A stretch of DNA of 41,868 bases. It comes from an uncultured Wenzhouxiangella sp. GTDB lineage: Bacteria > Pseudomonadota > Gammaproteobacteria > Xanthomonadales > Wenzhouxiangellaceae. Shown one piece after another: positions 17,506 through 27,768 of this stretch (positions are counted from its first letter, which is position 1; each line of letters opens with the position of its first letter). Position numbers and translations under genes: made by a program. Under the pieces are notes generated by a model that saw only the letters and a list, made by a program, of their open reading frames with translations, did no database searches and was not told the origin of the DNA. The stretch lies in contig CAJXNU010000003.1 in NCBI GenBank assembly GCA_913057255.1, positions 1-41,868 of the forward strand, in the 5' to 3' direction.

Positions 17506-18563
17506 CGGACGCTTCTAGTCTCATCTCGCTTGTGTTTGGGGTGGCCAAAAATTCTTGGCACCGTGTAGCGGTCGATCAATGGCACAAACATATTCATCAG
17601 GAGCACTGCGAAAGCCACGCCATCTGGGAATCCGCCCCAGGCGCGAATCACCAGCGTTAAGACCACCACGCCAATAGAGAAAATAATTTTTCCTTTGGGC
17701 GTACTCGAGCCAGAGACCGGATCGGTGGCAATGAAAAATGCACACATCACCAACGATCCCGCTGCCAACTGCTGAAGCGGTGATCGAAACAAGTCTGGGT
17801 CCATTAGCCAACCTGGCAGCGTGATCACGATGGTGCCCAATAAGACGGCCAGTGGCACATGCCAAGTGATGATGCGTTGCCCAATCAGATACAGCCCGCC
17901 TATGAGATAGGCCAGCGCTAACCACTCCCAGCCGCTGGCGCCAAAAAGCCCAAACATGGGATCGATGCCAATCTCAGATAAGGTTTGTCCATCCAATCGG
18001 CCCGTGCGAAGTTGGTCCAGCGGCGTGGCTTGCGAGATCGCATCCATAGTTCCACCGAGCGCCTGAGGCCCCTGCAAAATGGCCACCCAGGTGGTGTTCC
18101 AATCGGGTACCGTCTGCGCCAGTGTTCGCGGAATGACCCATTGAGTCAGTGCCAGCGGAAAAGCGATGATCACAGCCGCAAAACCGACCATGGCCGGATT
18201 GAATAGATTGTGGCCAATGCCCCCGTAGAGCTGTTTGGCGATGATGATGGCGAAGAACATACCCACCCCGGACACCCACCAAGGCGCCAATGGTGGAATG
18301 CTTAATGCAAATAACACAGCCGCCACCACTGCGCTTAGGTCTTTGAGATACACACCCACCGGACGCTGTCTCAGCTGAAGCATCACGGCCTCAAAGCTCA
18401 GAGCAAACCCAATGGCCAAGGCCAACTGAATAAAGATGCCCCATCCAAACAACCAGGCATGGACTGCGATCGCGGGCAGTAGAGCGATCAATACCTGGCC
18501 CATGACCTGAGAGACATTGCGTCGGGCCGGTCGGTGGGGCAAGGTCGCGCGCTGTCCGATCAC
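17502..18563 (-). CDS. rnfD: Ion-translocating oxidoreductase complex subunit D (RnfD/RsxD)
   Basis: Polytopic; NLFNPAMVGFAAVIIAFP, FMN motif DAISQATPLD, FFIATDPVSGSSTPKGKIIF, WGGFPDGVAFAVLLMNMFVPLID. Confidence 0.95.
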   Translation of the reverse strand: MIGQRATLPHRPARRNVSQVMGQVLIALLPAIAVHAWLFGWGIFIQLALAIGFALSFEAVMLQLRQRPVGVYLKDLSAVVAAVLFALSIPPLAPWWVSGVGMFFAIIIAKQLYGGIGHNLFNPAMVGFAAVIIAFPLALTQWVIPRTLAQTVPDWNTTWVAILQGPQALGGTMDAISQATPLDQLRTGRLDGQTLSEIGIDPMFGLFGASGWEWLALAYLIGGLYLIGQRIITWHVPLAVLLGTIVITLPGWLMDPDLFRSPLQQLAAGSLVMCAFFIATDPVSGSSTPKGKIIFSIGVVVLTLVIRAWGGFPDGVAFAVLLMNMFVPLIDRYTVPRIFGHPKHKRDETRSVR

Positions 18564-20137
18564 GACTCGCCTTCCTTTTTCTGACGGGCTCGGGCAATGG
18601 CTGCCTCAATCTCTGATTGGGCACTGGAGTTGGCTTCCAGGCGCGCGCGTCGAGCCTGCCTACGGGCTTCACGCTCCGCTTGTCGTTGCTCAAGCCGTCG
18701 ATTTCTGGCTTCAAACCGCTCCTTGGCTAAGGCCTGTCTTCGTTGGTCCATGTCTAAGGCCCGCAATTGGTCTTTGCTGTGCCGGTACCAATCCAGCAAT
18801 GGCAAATGACTGGGGCAGACTTCCGCACACAGCCCGCACTCAATGCAATCCATCATGCCCATTTGATGCGCTTTTTCATGCGCGCCTTGGCTGGCCAATT
18901 TAAACAGCGTTTGGGGCAGCAATTGGGCTGGGCACACCGATACACAAAACCCGCAGTTGATGCAGGGCATTGACCCGACTGAGTTCGGTCTATCTGCTCG
19001 GGTCAACGCCAAGATACACAAACTGCCTTTATCGATCGGTGATCGCTGATCTGACACGGTATGTCCAGAGACTGGGCCACCGATGATGAGGTCAATCTCG
19101 GATTCAGGGCAGTTGAAGCCACCGGCTTGATGGATCAGATCAGTCACGGGTGTGCCGATGGGCGCATACACATTGCACGGGTTTTGGATGCCGGGGCCGG
19201 TGATGCTCACCAACCGATGGGTCAGGGGTGTATTTTCAATCACGGCATCGGCCACGCTGGCGGCCGTGGCCACGTTCAGACAAATCACCCCAATGTCTTT
19301 GGGTAGGCCATCGAAGGGGACTTCTTGATTGGTGAGCGTCTTGATCAACTGACGCTCCGCCCCTTGAGGATAGATGCTGGGAACTTCGATGAACTCAATA
19401 TCCAGCGCTGGGTCCAATGGATGCGGTTGAATGCATGCTAAAAAACCATCGCTGACCGAGCCATGGCTGTCTTTGAGCGGGTCCTCAACAGCCACAATGA
19501 GCCGCTTGGCACCGAGTGCCTTGGCCAACAGGCGACCACCCAAGACAATCGTTCCAGGGCGGTGCCGCATCAAGGCCTCATCACAGGCAATGTAGGGCTC
19601 ACACTCCACCCCGTTTAAGATCACGGTATCGATGCCTCCTGAGGCCTGTCGCATTTTCTCCGAGGTTGGAAATTGGGCGCCACCCAGTCCAACAATCCCC
19701 ATTCTCTGCAAATGATCCATCAGCTCATCGGGCGTGATCTCAGGCAGCGGCGTGTTGGGTGGGTAATCATCGGGCAGTTTTTTGGGCGCTTGTGTGCGGT
19801 CGGTTTGTATGTGCAGGCAAGGCACGTCATGGCCCATGTCTTTGAGTGCCGGCCGCGACACGATGCCTAAGAATGTGCCAGCAACTGGGGCGTGAAGCCT
19901 GGGGTGGGCATCCCCCATCCCTCGAGTGAGCGTTTGTCCAGCGGCCAGTTGTTGCCCAACACTCACAGCCAGATGATCGGTGATCTGGTGGAGATCTAGA
20001 GGCTGATGTCGATGGCCTTTAAGCGGCAGATAAAGTGCCTCAGGAACCGGTATCGATTGAGTCGGGCGTTGCATGGCCATGGCTTTGTGATCTGCCAGCG
20101 GCATGCCACCAAAAAAGCCATGCACGCTCACTGACAT
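18560..20137 (-). CDS. rnfC: Ion-translocating oxidoreductase complex subunit C (RnfC/RsxC)
   Basis: GMGDAHPRLHAPVAGT, GIVGLGGAQFPTSEK, NGVECEPYIACDEALMRH, two CxxCxxCxxxCP clusters (CINCGFCVSVCP; CIECGLCAEVCP). Confidence 0.96.
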   Translation of the reverse strand: MSVSVHGFFGGMPLADHKAMAMQRPTQSIPVPEALYLPLKGHRHQPLDLHQITDHLAVSVGQQLAAGQTLTRGMGDAHPRLHAPVAGTFLGIVSRPALKDMGHDVPCLHIQTDRTQAPKKLPDDYPPNTPLPEITPDELMDHLQRMGIVGLGGAQFPTSEKMRQASGGIDTVILNGVECEPYIACDEALMRHRPGTIVLGGRLLAKALGAKRLIVAVEDPLKDSHGSVSDGFLACIQPHPLDPALDIEFIEVPSIYPQGAERQLIKTLTNQEVPFDGLPKDIGVICLNVATAASVADAVIENTPLTHRLVSITGPGIQNPCNVYAPIGTPVTDLIHQAGGFNCPESEIDLIIGGPVSGHTVSDQRSPIDKGSLCILALTRADRPNSVGSMPCINCGFCVSVCPAQLLPQTLFKLASQGAHEKAHQMGMMDCIECGLCAEVCPSHLPLLDWYRHSKDQLRALDMDQRRQALAKERFEARNRRLEQRQAEREARRQARRARLEANSSAQSEIEAAIARARQKKEGES

Positions 20138-20688
20138 TAGGCCTGCACCCGGATATCAATTGACATGGGTTTGGGATGAATCATGGGCCGTTGGGCTGGC
20201 ACCAAGTCGATGCAGTCAACCGGGCAGGGTGCGATGCATAGCTCACAACCGGTGCACTCGGAGGCCAAGACGGTGTGCATCATTTTTTGTGCGCCCAAAA
20301 TGGCATCCACGGGACAGGCCTGAATACATAACGTGCAGCCGATGCAGCGGTCTTCATCAATCAGCGCAACTACAGGTGGCTTATGGCTGCCGTGCTCTTC
20401 ATTGAGCGGCTTGGATTCTTTGCCAAGCAAATCAGCCAAGGCATCGACACCGGCCTGACCACCGGGAGGGCATTGGTTGATGTCAGCCTCGCCCGAGGCA
20501 ATGGCCTCGGCATACGGCCGACAGCCCGGATAGCCGCATTGGGCGCATTGCGTCTGTGGCAGCAGCGCATCGATTTGTTCGACCACAGAGTCATCGTTTG
20601 CACCCCAGCGTCGACTCACCCAGAGAATCAGTGCGACCACAGAAACGGTCAGCAGAGTCAAAATAAGAACGCTAGGAATCATGCTCAC
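20137..20688 (-). CDS. rnfB: Ion-translocating oxidoreductase complex subunit B (RnfB/RsxB)
   Basis: N-terminal [32 protein letters not shown], ferredoxin motifs [16 protein letters not shown] and [16 protein letters not shown]. Confidence 0.96.
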   Translation of the reverse strand: MSMIPSVLILTLLTVSVVALILWVSRRWGANDDSVVEQIDALLPQTQCAQCGYPGCRPYAEAIASGEADINQCPPGGQAGVDALADLLGKESKPLNEEHGSHKPPVVALIDEDRCIGCTLCIQACPVDAILGAQKMMHTVLASECTGCELCIAPCPVDCIDLVPAQRPMIHPKPMSIDIRVQA

Positions 20689-21263
20689 AGCTTGGCAAAG
20701 CCTGTAAAGCCCATGAACGCCAGCGCCATTAGACCGGCAGTCACCAAGCCAATCGGTGCACCTTTAAAAGCATCAGGCACATCGGCTAAAGCCAAGCGTT
20801 CGCGACCTGCGGCCAATGCGATGAGGACCACTCCAAAACCCAAAGCGGCACCAAAGCCGTAGAGGGCGGATTCAATCAAAGAATGGGTCTGTTGTTGATT
20901 CAGCAAAGCCACGCCCAAGACGGCACAATTGCTGGTGATCAAAGGCAAATAGATCCCGAGCACGCGATGCAATAAAGGTGCGCCGTGGCGCATGAACAGT
21001 TCGGTCAATTGCACCAGGCCTGCGATGATAACGATAAAGGCCACGGTGGAGAGATAAGTGAGCTCCAATGGGATGAGGACATGGACTGAGATCATGTGGC
21101 TGGCCACAGAAGCCAGTGTCAAGACAAAAGCCGTGGCCAATGACATGCCAATGGCCGATTCGATATTCGAAGACACGCCCATGAATGGGCATAATCCCAG
21201 AAACTTAATCAGCACAAAGTTATTGACTAAGGCGGCTGATATCAAAATGAAAACCCAATCCAT
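20685..21263 (-). CDS. rnfA: Ion-translocating oxidoreductase complex subunit A (RnfA/RsxA)
   Basis: [58 protein letters not shown]. Confidence 0.96.
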   Translation of the reverse strand: MDWVFILISAALVNNFVLIKFLGLCPFMGVSSNIESAIGMSLATAFVLTLASVASHMISVHVLIPLELTYLSTVAFIVIIAGLVQLTELFMRHGAPLLHRVLGIYLPLITSNCAVLGVALLNQQQTHSLIESALYGFGAALGFGVVLIALAAGRERLALADVPDAFKGAPIGLVTAGLMALAFMGFTGFAKL

Positions 21264-21319
21264 CGATGCCTTGTCCTTTGCGTGATCCTATCTGTCGAGT
21301 CGATGCCCTCAGCAAACCA

Positions 21320-22972
21320 TCAGGTCAGAGACTCCCGAGACTCATCGATGACTTGATCAAGCTGAGTTTGTTCAATCCGTTGCATGAGTGGTTTGAATTT
21401 CTCGATCGAATGGTTCAGCAGTGGCTCGCTCACGGCATCAAAGTGCTCTATCGAGGTGTTTAAAAATTGGGATGCTTCATGGGCCGTGGCGGGGATCACC
21501 GGCTGCAACCAAGTGATCAATACCCGAAATAAGTTCAGGCCTTGCGTGCAGATCGCCACCACCTCATCTTCTCGATTGTCCTCTTTGGCCATTTGCCACG
21601 GTTTGTGTTGATCAATGTACTGATTGGCTTCATCTGCCAAAGCCATGATCTGGCGGATGGCGCCAGCGAAGTTGAGCTGATCGTAATCGGTCTCGATGGC
21701 ACGCTGTTGCTCGATGAAGTGGGCGTAGAGATCAGGGTCGGGTAGAGCGCTGCTGAGTTGCCCATCGCCGAGTTTGTGGATGAAGCCACTGCAGCGGCTG
21801 GCAATGTTTACAAGTTTGCCGACCAGATCTGAATTCACCCGCGCTTTGAAGTCTTCTAGCGATAGATCGATATCGCCTAGGCTGGGTGTGAGCTTGGCGG
21901 CAAAGTAATACCGCAAGGCGTCGGCGTTGATGTGATCAAGCCAAGTTCTTGCCTTGATGAAGGTGCCGCGCGACTTCGACATTTTTGCGCCATTGACAGT
22001 CAAAAAGCCGTGCGCGTGCACCTGGGTGGGCTGGCGAAAGCCTGCGCCTTCGAGCATGGCTGGCCAGAACAAGCAATGAAAGTAAATGATGTCTTTGCCG
22101 ATAAAGTGGTGCATCTCGGTATCGGTCTCAGGCGAGAGCCAGGCGTCAAAATCCAGTCCCTCGCGCTGACAGATGTTTTTGAAACTCGCCAGATAACCGA
22201 CTGGGGCATCAAGCCAAACATAGAAATATTTGTCGGTTTGTCCAGGGATGGGGAACCCAAAATAAGGCGCATCTCGGGTGACATCCCAATCGCGAAGCGC
22301 CTCACCAAACCACTCTTTGAGTTTGTTGGCCACCTCAGGTTGCACGGCGCCTGAGTCAATCCATGCAGACAGGCCCTCTCTAAACTGCTCGAGCGTGACA
22401 AAGAAGTGCTCGGTGTCTTTCAACACCGGTGTGGCACCAGAGATGGCAGAGTGCGGGTCAATTAAGTCGGTGGGGTCGTAACTGGCACCACAGGCATCGC
22501 AGGAGTCACCGGCCTGATCGGTCGCTTGGCAACGCGGGCAGGTGCCTCGAATGAAGCGGTCTGGCAAAAAGATGCTGGCCTCGGGGTCGAAGTATTGTGA
22601 GATGGTGCGATTGTCGACCGCCCCTTTTTCTTGCAGCCTAGCCCAGATCAATTCGACCAATGCTTGGTTGGTCTGGGTGTGCGTTGAAGAAAACTCGTCA
22701 TAGGAAATATTGAAATCCTGAAAATCTTTTTGGTGCTCGGCTGACATTTCCTCAATCAGCTGCTCTGGCGCGATGCCTCGCTTTTTGGCATGCAGCATGA
22801 TTGGGGTCCCGTGGGCATCATCGGCCCATGCAAACCACACCTCATGACCCATTGCGCGCTGGAAACGCGTCCAGATGTCGGTCTGCACGTACTCGAGCAT
22901 GTGCCCCAAATGAATGGAGCCATTGGCATAAGGCAAGGCGGCTGTGACCAAGATTTTTCGCTGCTGAGTCAT
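21320..22972 (-). CDS. metG: Methionyl-tRNA synthetase (short form lacking C-terminal tRNA-binding domain)
   Basis: ILVTAALPYANGSIHLGHMLEYVQTDIW, Zn knuckle CPRCQATDQAGDSCDACG, GAKMSKSRGTFI, anticodon-binding helical domain. Confidence 0.96.
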   Translation of the reverse strand: MTQQRKILVTAALPYANGSIHLGHMLEYVQTDIWTRFQRAMGHEVWFAWADDAHGTPIMLHAKKRGIAPEQLIEEMSAEHQKDFQDFNISYDEFSSTHTQTNQALVELIWARLQEKGAVDNRTISQYFDPEASIFLPDRFIRGTCPRCQATDQAGDSCDACGASYDPTDLIDPHSAISGATPVLKDTEHFFVTLEQFREGLSAWIDSGAVQPEVANKLKEWFGEALRDWDVTRDAPYFGFPIPGQTDKYFYVWLDAPVGYLASFKNICQREGLDFDAWLSPETDTEMHHFIGKDIIYFHCLFWPAMLEGAGFRQPTQVHAHGFLTVNGAKMSKSRGTFIKARTWLDHINADALRYYFAAKLTPSLGDIDLSLEDFKARVNSDLVGKLVNIASRCSGFIHKLGDGQLSSALPDPDLYAHFIEQQRAIETDYDQLNFAGAIRQIMALADEANQYIDQHKPWQMAKEDNREDEVVAICTQGLNLFRVLITWLQPVIPATAHEASQFLNTSIEHFDAVSEPLLNHSIEKFKPLMQRIEQTQLDQVIDESRESLT

Positions 22973-23059
22973 TTTTTTATTATGGCACGGCAGGCCGTCG
23001 TTTCAGTGTGGGTTCGCTACAATAACTGAGACTTCATTTTGACACTTAGGGTGACTCAC

Positions 23060-24142
23060 TTGAGTGACGAGAGCCAACAGAAACTCAAAGCGGTAGCCTC
23101 AGCGGTCACCGATCCCAATTTAGGTGCACCGCTGGGTGAGGCCGTCCGGGCCTTGGCGGTGCGCGATGGCAAGGTGGCCATTGAGCTGGTGCTCGGATAT
23201 GCCGCCAAACACGGGGTGGCTGCCATCGAGCAGGCGCTTACCGAGGCACTGTGCGCCGTCGATGGGATCCATGCCGTCAGCGTGGATATTCGCTCAGAGA
23301 TTTTGCAACACGCGGTCCAAGGGGGCTTGGCGCCGTTGGACGGGGTCCGCAACATCATTGCAGTGGCCTCAGGGAAGGGCGGGGTTGGTAAATCTACCGT
23401 GGCGGTGAACTTGGCCCTGGCGCTGCAAAACGAGGGAGCCCGCGTCGGGCTTCTAGACGCCGATATCTATGGCCCCAGCGTGCCCAGAATGTTGGGATTG
23501 TCAGGCTCTCCCAAAACCCATGGCCAAAACCAAATCCTACCGATGGAGGCATTGGGCTTGCAGGTGATGTCGATTGGGGTGCTCGTCGATACCAATCAGG
23601 CCATGATTTGGCGGGGTCCCATGGCCACTCAGGCGCTTCAACAAATGCTCAACCAAACCCAGTGGTCTGGACTGGATTACCTGATACTGGATTTGCCGCC
23701 AGGTACGGGAGACATTCAATTGACGCTGTCACAGCGGGTGCCGGTGGCGGGGGTGGTCACGGTCACCACGCCTCAGGCCGTGGCCTTAGATGATGTCAGG
23801 CGCGCCGTGGCGATGTTTAATAAGGTTAAGATTCCTATTCTGGGTGTGGTCGAAAACATGAGCACCTATATTTGTCGCCATTGTGGCGAAGAAGAAGCCA
23901 TCTTTGGCCACGGCGGTGGTGAACAAATTGCAAAAGAGACTGGCATTAATTTACTCGGCCAGGTGCCATTGAATGCCCAATTGGGTCGCACGACCGATGA
24001 GGGTCAGTCATTGATCCAGCAGGCCCCAGATCATCCGGTAAGCGTTCGCTTTGGAGAGATCGCGCGCCGGGTCGGGGCCGAACTGGCCCAACAGTCTCGG
24101 AATCGACAGGTTCGGATGCCGAAAATAAAAATTGTGGAATAG
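23060..24142 (+). CDS. apbC: Iron-sulfur cluster carrier protein ApbC (Mrp/NBP35 family P-loop ATPase)
   Basis: IIAVASGKGGVGKSTVAVNLALAL, LLDADIYGPSVPRMLG, YLILDLPPGTGDIQLTL, VVENMSTYICRHCGEEEAIFG. TTG 23060 has AGGG 8 nt upstream; GTG 23051 or TTG 23039 also possible. Confidence 0.95.
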   Translation: MSDESQQKLKAVASAVTDPNLGAPLGEAVRALAVRDGKVAIELVLGYAAKHGVAAIEQALTEALCAVDGIHAVSVDIRSEILQHAVQGGLAPLDGVRNIIAVASGKGGVGKSTVAVNLALALQNEGARVGLLDADIYGPSVPRMLGLSGSPKTHGQNQILPMEALGLQVMSIGVLVDTNQAMIWRGPMATQALQQMLNQTQWSGLDYLILDLPPGTGDIQLTLSQRVPVAGVVTVTTPQAVALDDVRRAVAMFNKVKIPILGVVENMSTYICRHCGEEEAIFGHGGGEQIAKETGINLLGQVPLNAQLGRTTDEGQSLIQQAPDHPVSVRFGEIARRVGAELAQQSRNRQVRMPKIKIVE

Positions 24143-24161
24143 ATAAGGAAGGTCACCTGCA

Positions 24162-24731
24162 GTGAGTATCAAATCAGATCGATGGATTCGTCGCATGGCC
24201 GAGGAGCACGGCATGATTGAGCCGTTTGAGCCTGGCCAAATCAAAACCAATGCCGAGGGCCACAAACTCGTTTCCTATGGCACCTCAAGCTACGGCTACG
24301 ATGGGCGCTGTGCCGATGAGTTTAAGATCTTCACCAACATCAACTCAGCCGTGGTCGATCCTAAGGCCTTCGATCAAGACAGCTTTGTCGATGTCAAAGG
24401 CGATGTTTGCATCATTCCCCCAAACTCGTTTGCACTCGCGCGGACGGTGGAGTATTTCAAAATCCCTCGAAATGTCTTGACCATTTGCTTGGGCAAATCC
24501 ACTTATGCCCGCTGCGGCATCATTGTCAATGTCACCCCGCTTGAGCCTGAGTGGGAAGGGCACGTCACCTTGGAGTTTTCCAACACCACGCCATTGCCCG
24601 CGAGGATTTATGCCAACGAGGGTGTGGCGCAGTTTCTGTTTCTAGAATCCGATGAGGTCTGCGAGACCTCATACGCGGACCGGTCGGGTAAGTACATGGG
24701 TCAGCGGGGCGTGACCTTGCCGAGGACCTAA
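24162..24731 (+). CDS. dcd: dCTP deaminase
   Basis: GTG start; [78 protein letters not shown]. Confidence 0.97.
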   Translation: MSIKSDRWIRRMAEEHGMIEPFEPGQIKTNAEGHKLVSYGTSSYGYDGRCADEFKIFTNINSAVVDPKAFDQDSFVDVKGDVCIIPPNSFALARTVEYFKIPRNVLTICLGKSTYARCGIIVNVTPLEPEWEGHVTLEFSNTTPLPARIYANEGVAQFLFLESDEVCETSYADRSGKYMGQRGVTLPRT

Positions 24732-24737
24732 AGTGAC

Positions 24738-25898
24738 TTAAGGTTGCGGCTGCTGCTCGACAGAGAGCTCAGTGGTGAAGCGCTGATTGGCACGCGCGAT
24801 GTCGACTTCTAACACGGTGCCTGGCGGAGATTGAGCGATCTCGAAGCTCAAGACCCGCGCATCGGTGATGGGCTCGCCGTCTACTGCCACAATGACATCA
24901 CCCTCGACCAGGCCAGCCTCCGAGGCGGGACCTCCAGGCGTGACTTCAATCAGGCGAGCACCCCCAATCCAAGCGCCACCTTGTCCTGCCAGAGGCAGTG
25001 GCACATCCATCAGCTGAACACCGATCCAGCCACGCTGGACTTGGCCATATTCGATGATTTGGTCGGCCACGGTCCGAACAATGGGTGCTGGAATCGCAAA
25101 TCCAATGCCTTGGGCGCCCATGGTTTGGCTTAAAGAGGCCGAATTGATGCCGATCACCTCACCCTGGGCGTTAATGAGCGCACCACCTGAATTGCCGGCA
25201 TTAATAGCAGCGTCGGTTTGCATAAAGTTCTCAAGGCTGGTGAGGTTTAACTGCCCTCGACCCAACGCGCTGATGATGCCAATGGTCACGGTGTGATTGA
25301 GGCCAAAGGCATTGCCAATGGCGAGTGCCACATCACCGACTCGAGGTAGGCGCTCCAACGCAAACTGAGCGCTGGGCAGATCATCTAAGTCAATTTTTAA
25401 AACGGCCAGATCAGTGTCTGGGTCAGTGCCCACCACTTGGGCCTCGGCGACCCGCCCATCCCACAGAGCGACCGCGATGTCATCGACGTCGGCGATCACA
25501 TGTCGCGCGGTGACCACGTGCCCAGTCGCATCCAGGATCACGCCCGAACCCAGGCCACTTCGCGGCCGAGTGATCATTCGATCCCGATTGAGTGCCCGAA
25601 ACAGCGGGTTGGTGCTCCGAAGGGCCAAAGGCTCTTGGACCATCGTGCGGGTGTAAATGCTGACCACCGAGGGCGCGGCTTGATTCACGGCGGGCGCATA
25701 AGTTTGGGTCGCAGGGGCCACCATCGGGCGGGCAGGCAAAAGCTCTGGGCGAATCCAAACCACAACAAAAGCCACGGCCAAGCCGAGAATCACGAATTGT
25801 GCAACGAAAAAAATCAGTCGGGACAAGGCATTTATCCAGTGTTTAGGGTCTTTGGCATACAAAAAAATTGCTTCTGGCAGTATAATTGGTCTCATCAT
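24738..25898 (-). CDS. DegS/AlgW-type trypsin-like serine protease with PDZ domain
   Basis: N-terminal TM; GHVVTARHVIADVD, DTDLAVLKID, TDAAINAGNSGGALINAQGEVIGINSA, PDZ GPASEAGLVEGDVIVAVDG. Confidence 0.92.
   Translation of the reverse strand: MMRPIILPEAIFLYAKDPKHWINALSRLIFFVAQFVILGLAVAFVVVWIRPELLPARPMVAPATQTYAPAVNQAAPSVVSIYTRTMVQEPLALRSTNPLFRALNRDRMITRPRSGLGSGVILDATGHVVTARHVIADVDDIAVALWDGRVAEAQVVGTDPDTDLAVLKIDLDDLPSAQFALERLPRVGDVALAIGNAFGLNHTVTIGIISALGRGQLNLTSLENFMQTDAAINAGNSGGALINAQGEVIGINSASLSQTMGAQGIGFAIPAPIVRTVADQIIEYGQVQRGWIGVQLMDVPLPLAGQGGAWIGGARLIEVTPGGPASEAGLVEGDVIVAVDGEPITDARVLSFEIAQSPPGTVLEVDIARANQRFTTELSVEQQPQP
25881..25886 (+). promoter_or_regulatory. petA: Possible -10 (TATAAT) for petABC
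   Basis: ggcagTATAATtgg, 38 bp upstream of petA ATG 25924. Weak -35, so low confidence. Confidence 0.35.
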
Positions 25899-25923
25899 TT
25901 GATCAATAGCTGTGGAGTCTTTG

Positions 25924-26544
25924 ATGTCTGAAACAGAACCATTGGCCTCAGTTCGTGCGCCTGAGGATCCATCGAGGCGTCGTTTGCTGGGTGCTGCGAC
26001 CGGTGTGGTCGGCGCCGTGGGTGTGGGCGCGGCCGCCTGGCCATTTTTGGCGACCCTAAGGCCCAGTGATAAGGCAAAAGTGATTGGTGCACCGGTTGAG
26101 GTCTACATCGGCACCCTAGAGCCTGGTCAGATCACCCGCGTGCAGTGGCGTGGACAGACCATTGGCATCATGCGTCGCACGGAGAATATGCTGGCGCAGT
26201 TGCCGAGCCTAACGGATCGTCTGCGCGATCCGGAATCAGACATCCCCCAGCAACCTGCCTATGCGCAAAACGAGTACCGCTCGCTTCGGCCAGATATTTT
26301 GGTTGTAAACATGCACTGTACCCACTTAGGTTGCATTCCTCGTGTCATCCCAGAGGTCGGTGCACAGCCTTTTGATGAGAACTGGAAGGGTGGTTTTTTC
26401 TGTCCCTGTCACCGGTCAATGTTTGACCTAGCCGGTCGTGTCTACACGGGCGTGCCGGCCGTTTTGAATCTTTTGGTTCCACCTTATTCGTTCTCAGATG
26501 AGGAGCATGTGGTGATTGGTATTAATCCTGAGGGAGTGGCCTAA
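25924..26544 (+). CDS. petA: Ubiquinol-cytochrome c reductase iron-sulfur (Rieske) subunit
   Basis: RRRLLGAATGVVGAVGVGAAAWPF, CTHLGCIPR...GGFFCPCHRSMFDLAGRVYTGVPAVLNLLVPPY. Confidence 0.97.
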   Translation: MSETEPLASVRAPEDPSRRRLLGAATGVVGAVGVGAAAWPFLATLRPSDKAKVIGAPVEVYIGTLEPGQITRVQWRGQTIGIMRRTENMLAQLPSLTDRLRDPESDIPQQPAYAQNEYRSLRPDILVVNMHCTHLGCIPRVIPEVGAQPFDENWKGGFFCPCHRSMFDLAGRVYTGVPAVLNLLVPPYSFSDEEHVVIGINPEGVA

Positions 26545-26547
26545 ATC

Positions 26548-27768
26548 ATGAATCAATTGATGAACTCAATCGGTAACTGGGTTGATGAGCGCTTGCCAGT
26601 CTCTGATTTCTGGAAAAAGCACATCAGCGAGTATTACGCACCCAAGAACTTCAACCTCTGGTACTTCTTTGGTTCTTTGTCAATGCTGGTCTTGGCCAAT
26701 CAGCTGCTGACTGGCATCTTCTTGACCATGCACTATAAGCCAGGTGCAGAGACCGCCTTTGCCTCCGTGGAATACATCATGCGCGATGTGGAGTGGGGGT
26801 GGTTGATTCGGTATATGCACTCGACCGGCGCCTCGCTCTTTTTCGTGGTGGTCTATCTGCACATGTTCCGCGCGCTGATGTATGGCTCTTATCAAAAGCC
26901 CAGAGAGATCGTTTGGATTTTGGGTGTGACCATTTACTTGGTGCTGATGGCCGAGTCATTCATGGGCTATGTCCTGCCGTGGGGCCAAATGTCTTACTGG
27001 GGCGCTCAGGTGATCATTTCGCTGTTCGGTGCTGTGCCCTACATCGGTGAAGCGCTGGTGGAATGGATCCGAGGCGATTACTTTGTTGCCGATGCGACCT
27101 TGAACCGCTTCTTCGCTCTCCATGTGGTGGCCTTGCCCTTGGTCTTGGTTGGGCTGGTGGTGTTGCATTTGGCCGCGCTGCATGAGGTGGGTTCAAACAA
27201 CCCTGAAGGCGTGGACATTAAGGCCAAGAAAGACTCGGCGGGACGGCCGCTGGATGGCATTCCCTTCCATCCCTACTACACCATCAAAGATATTTTTGGC
27301 GTCGGGGTCTTTCTTACCTTGGCGGCCTTCATTGTCTTTTTTGCGCCTGAGTTTGGTGGAAAGTTCTTAAAGCCCGATAACTTTGTGCAGGCCAATTCAT
27401 TGGTGACGCCAGACCACATCCCGCCGGTTTGGTATTTCACGCCGTTCTACGCCATTTTGCAGGCGGTGCCAGACAAGTTGATGGGTGTGATCTTGATGGG
27501 CGTTTCGGTATTGATCTTGTACATCGTGCCTTGGTTGGATCGCTCGCCTGTGCGCTCCTTGAGATACCGCAGTTGGCCTTCGAAGGTCGCGCTCGCCATC
27601 TTCGTAATTGCCTTCATTCGATTGGGCATGCTGGGGTTGTCGCAAGACTCAAGCACGTTTGAGCTGAGACTGTGGACTTTCGTGTATTTTGCGTTCTTTA
27701 TTTTGATGCCTATCTGGACGCGTCTAGAGGCGACCAAGCCGGTGCCAGAGAGGGTGTCCTCGTCATGA
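26548..27768 (+). CDS. petB: Cytochrome b (bc1 complex)
   Basis: GSLSMLVLANQLLTGIFLTMHYKP, RYMHSTGASLFFVVVYLHMFRALMYGSY, GYVLPWGQMSYWGAQVI, PDHIPPVWYFTPFYAILQAVP. Confidence 0.98.
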   Translation: MNQLMNSIGNWVDERLPVSDFWKKHISEYYAPKNFNLWYFFGSLSMLVLANQLLTGIFLTMHYKPGAETAFASVEYIMRDVEWGWLIRYMHSTGASLFFVVVYLHMFRALMYGSYQKPREIVWILGVTIYLVLMAESFMGYVLPWGQMSYWGAQVIISLFGAVPYIGEALVEWIRGDYFVADATLNRFFALHVVALPLVLVGLVVLHLAALHEVGSNNPEGVDIKAKKDSAGRPLDGIPFHPYYTIKDIFGVGVFLTLAAFIVFFAPEFGGKFLKPDNFVQANSLVTPDHIPPVWYFTPFYAILQAVPDKLMGVILMGVSVLILYIVPWLDRSPVRSLRYRSWPSKVALAIFVIAFIRLGMLGLSQDSSTFELRLWTFVYFAFFILMPIWTRLEATKPVPERVSSS

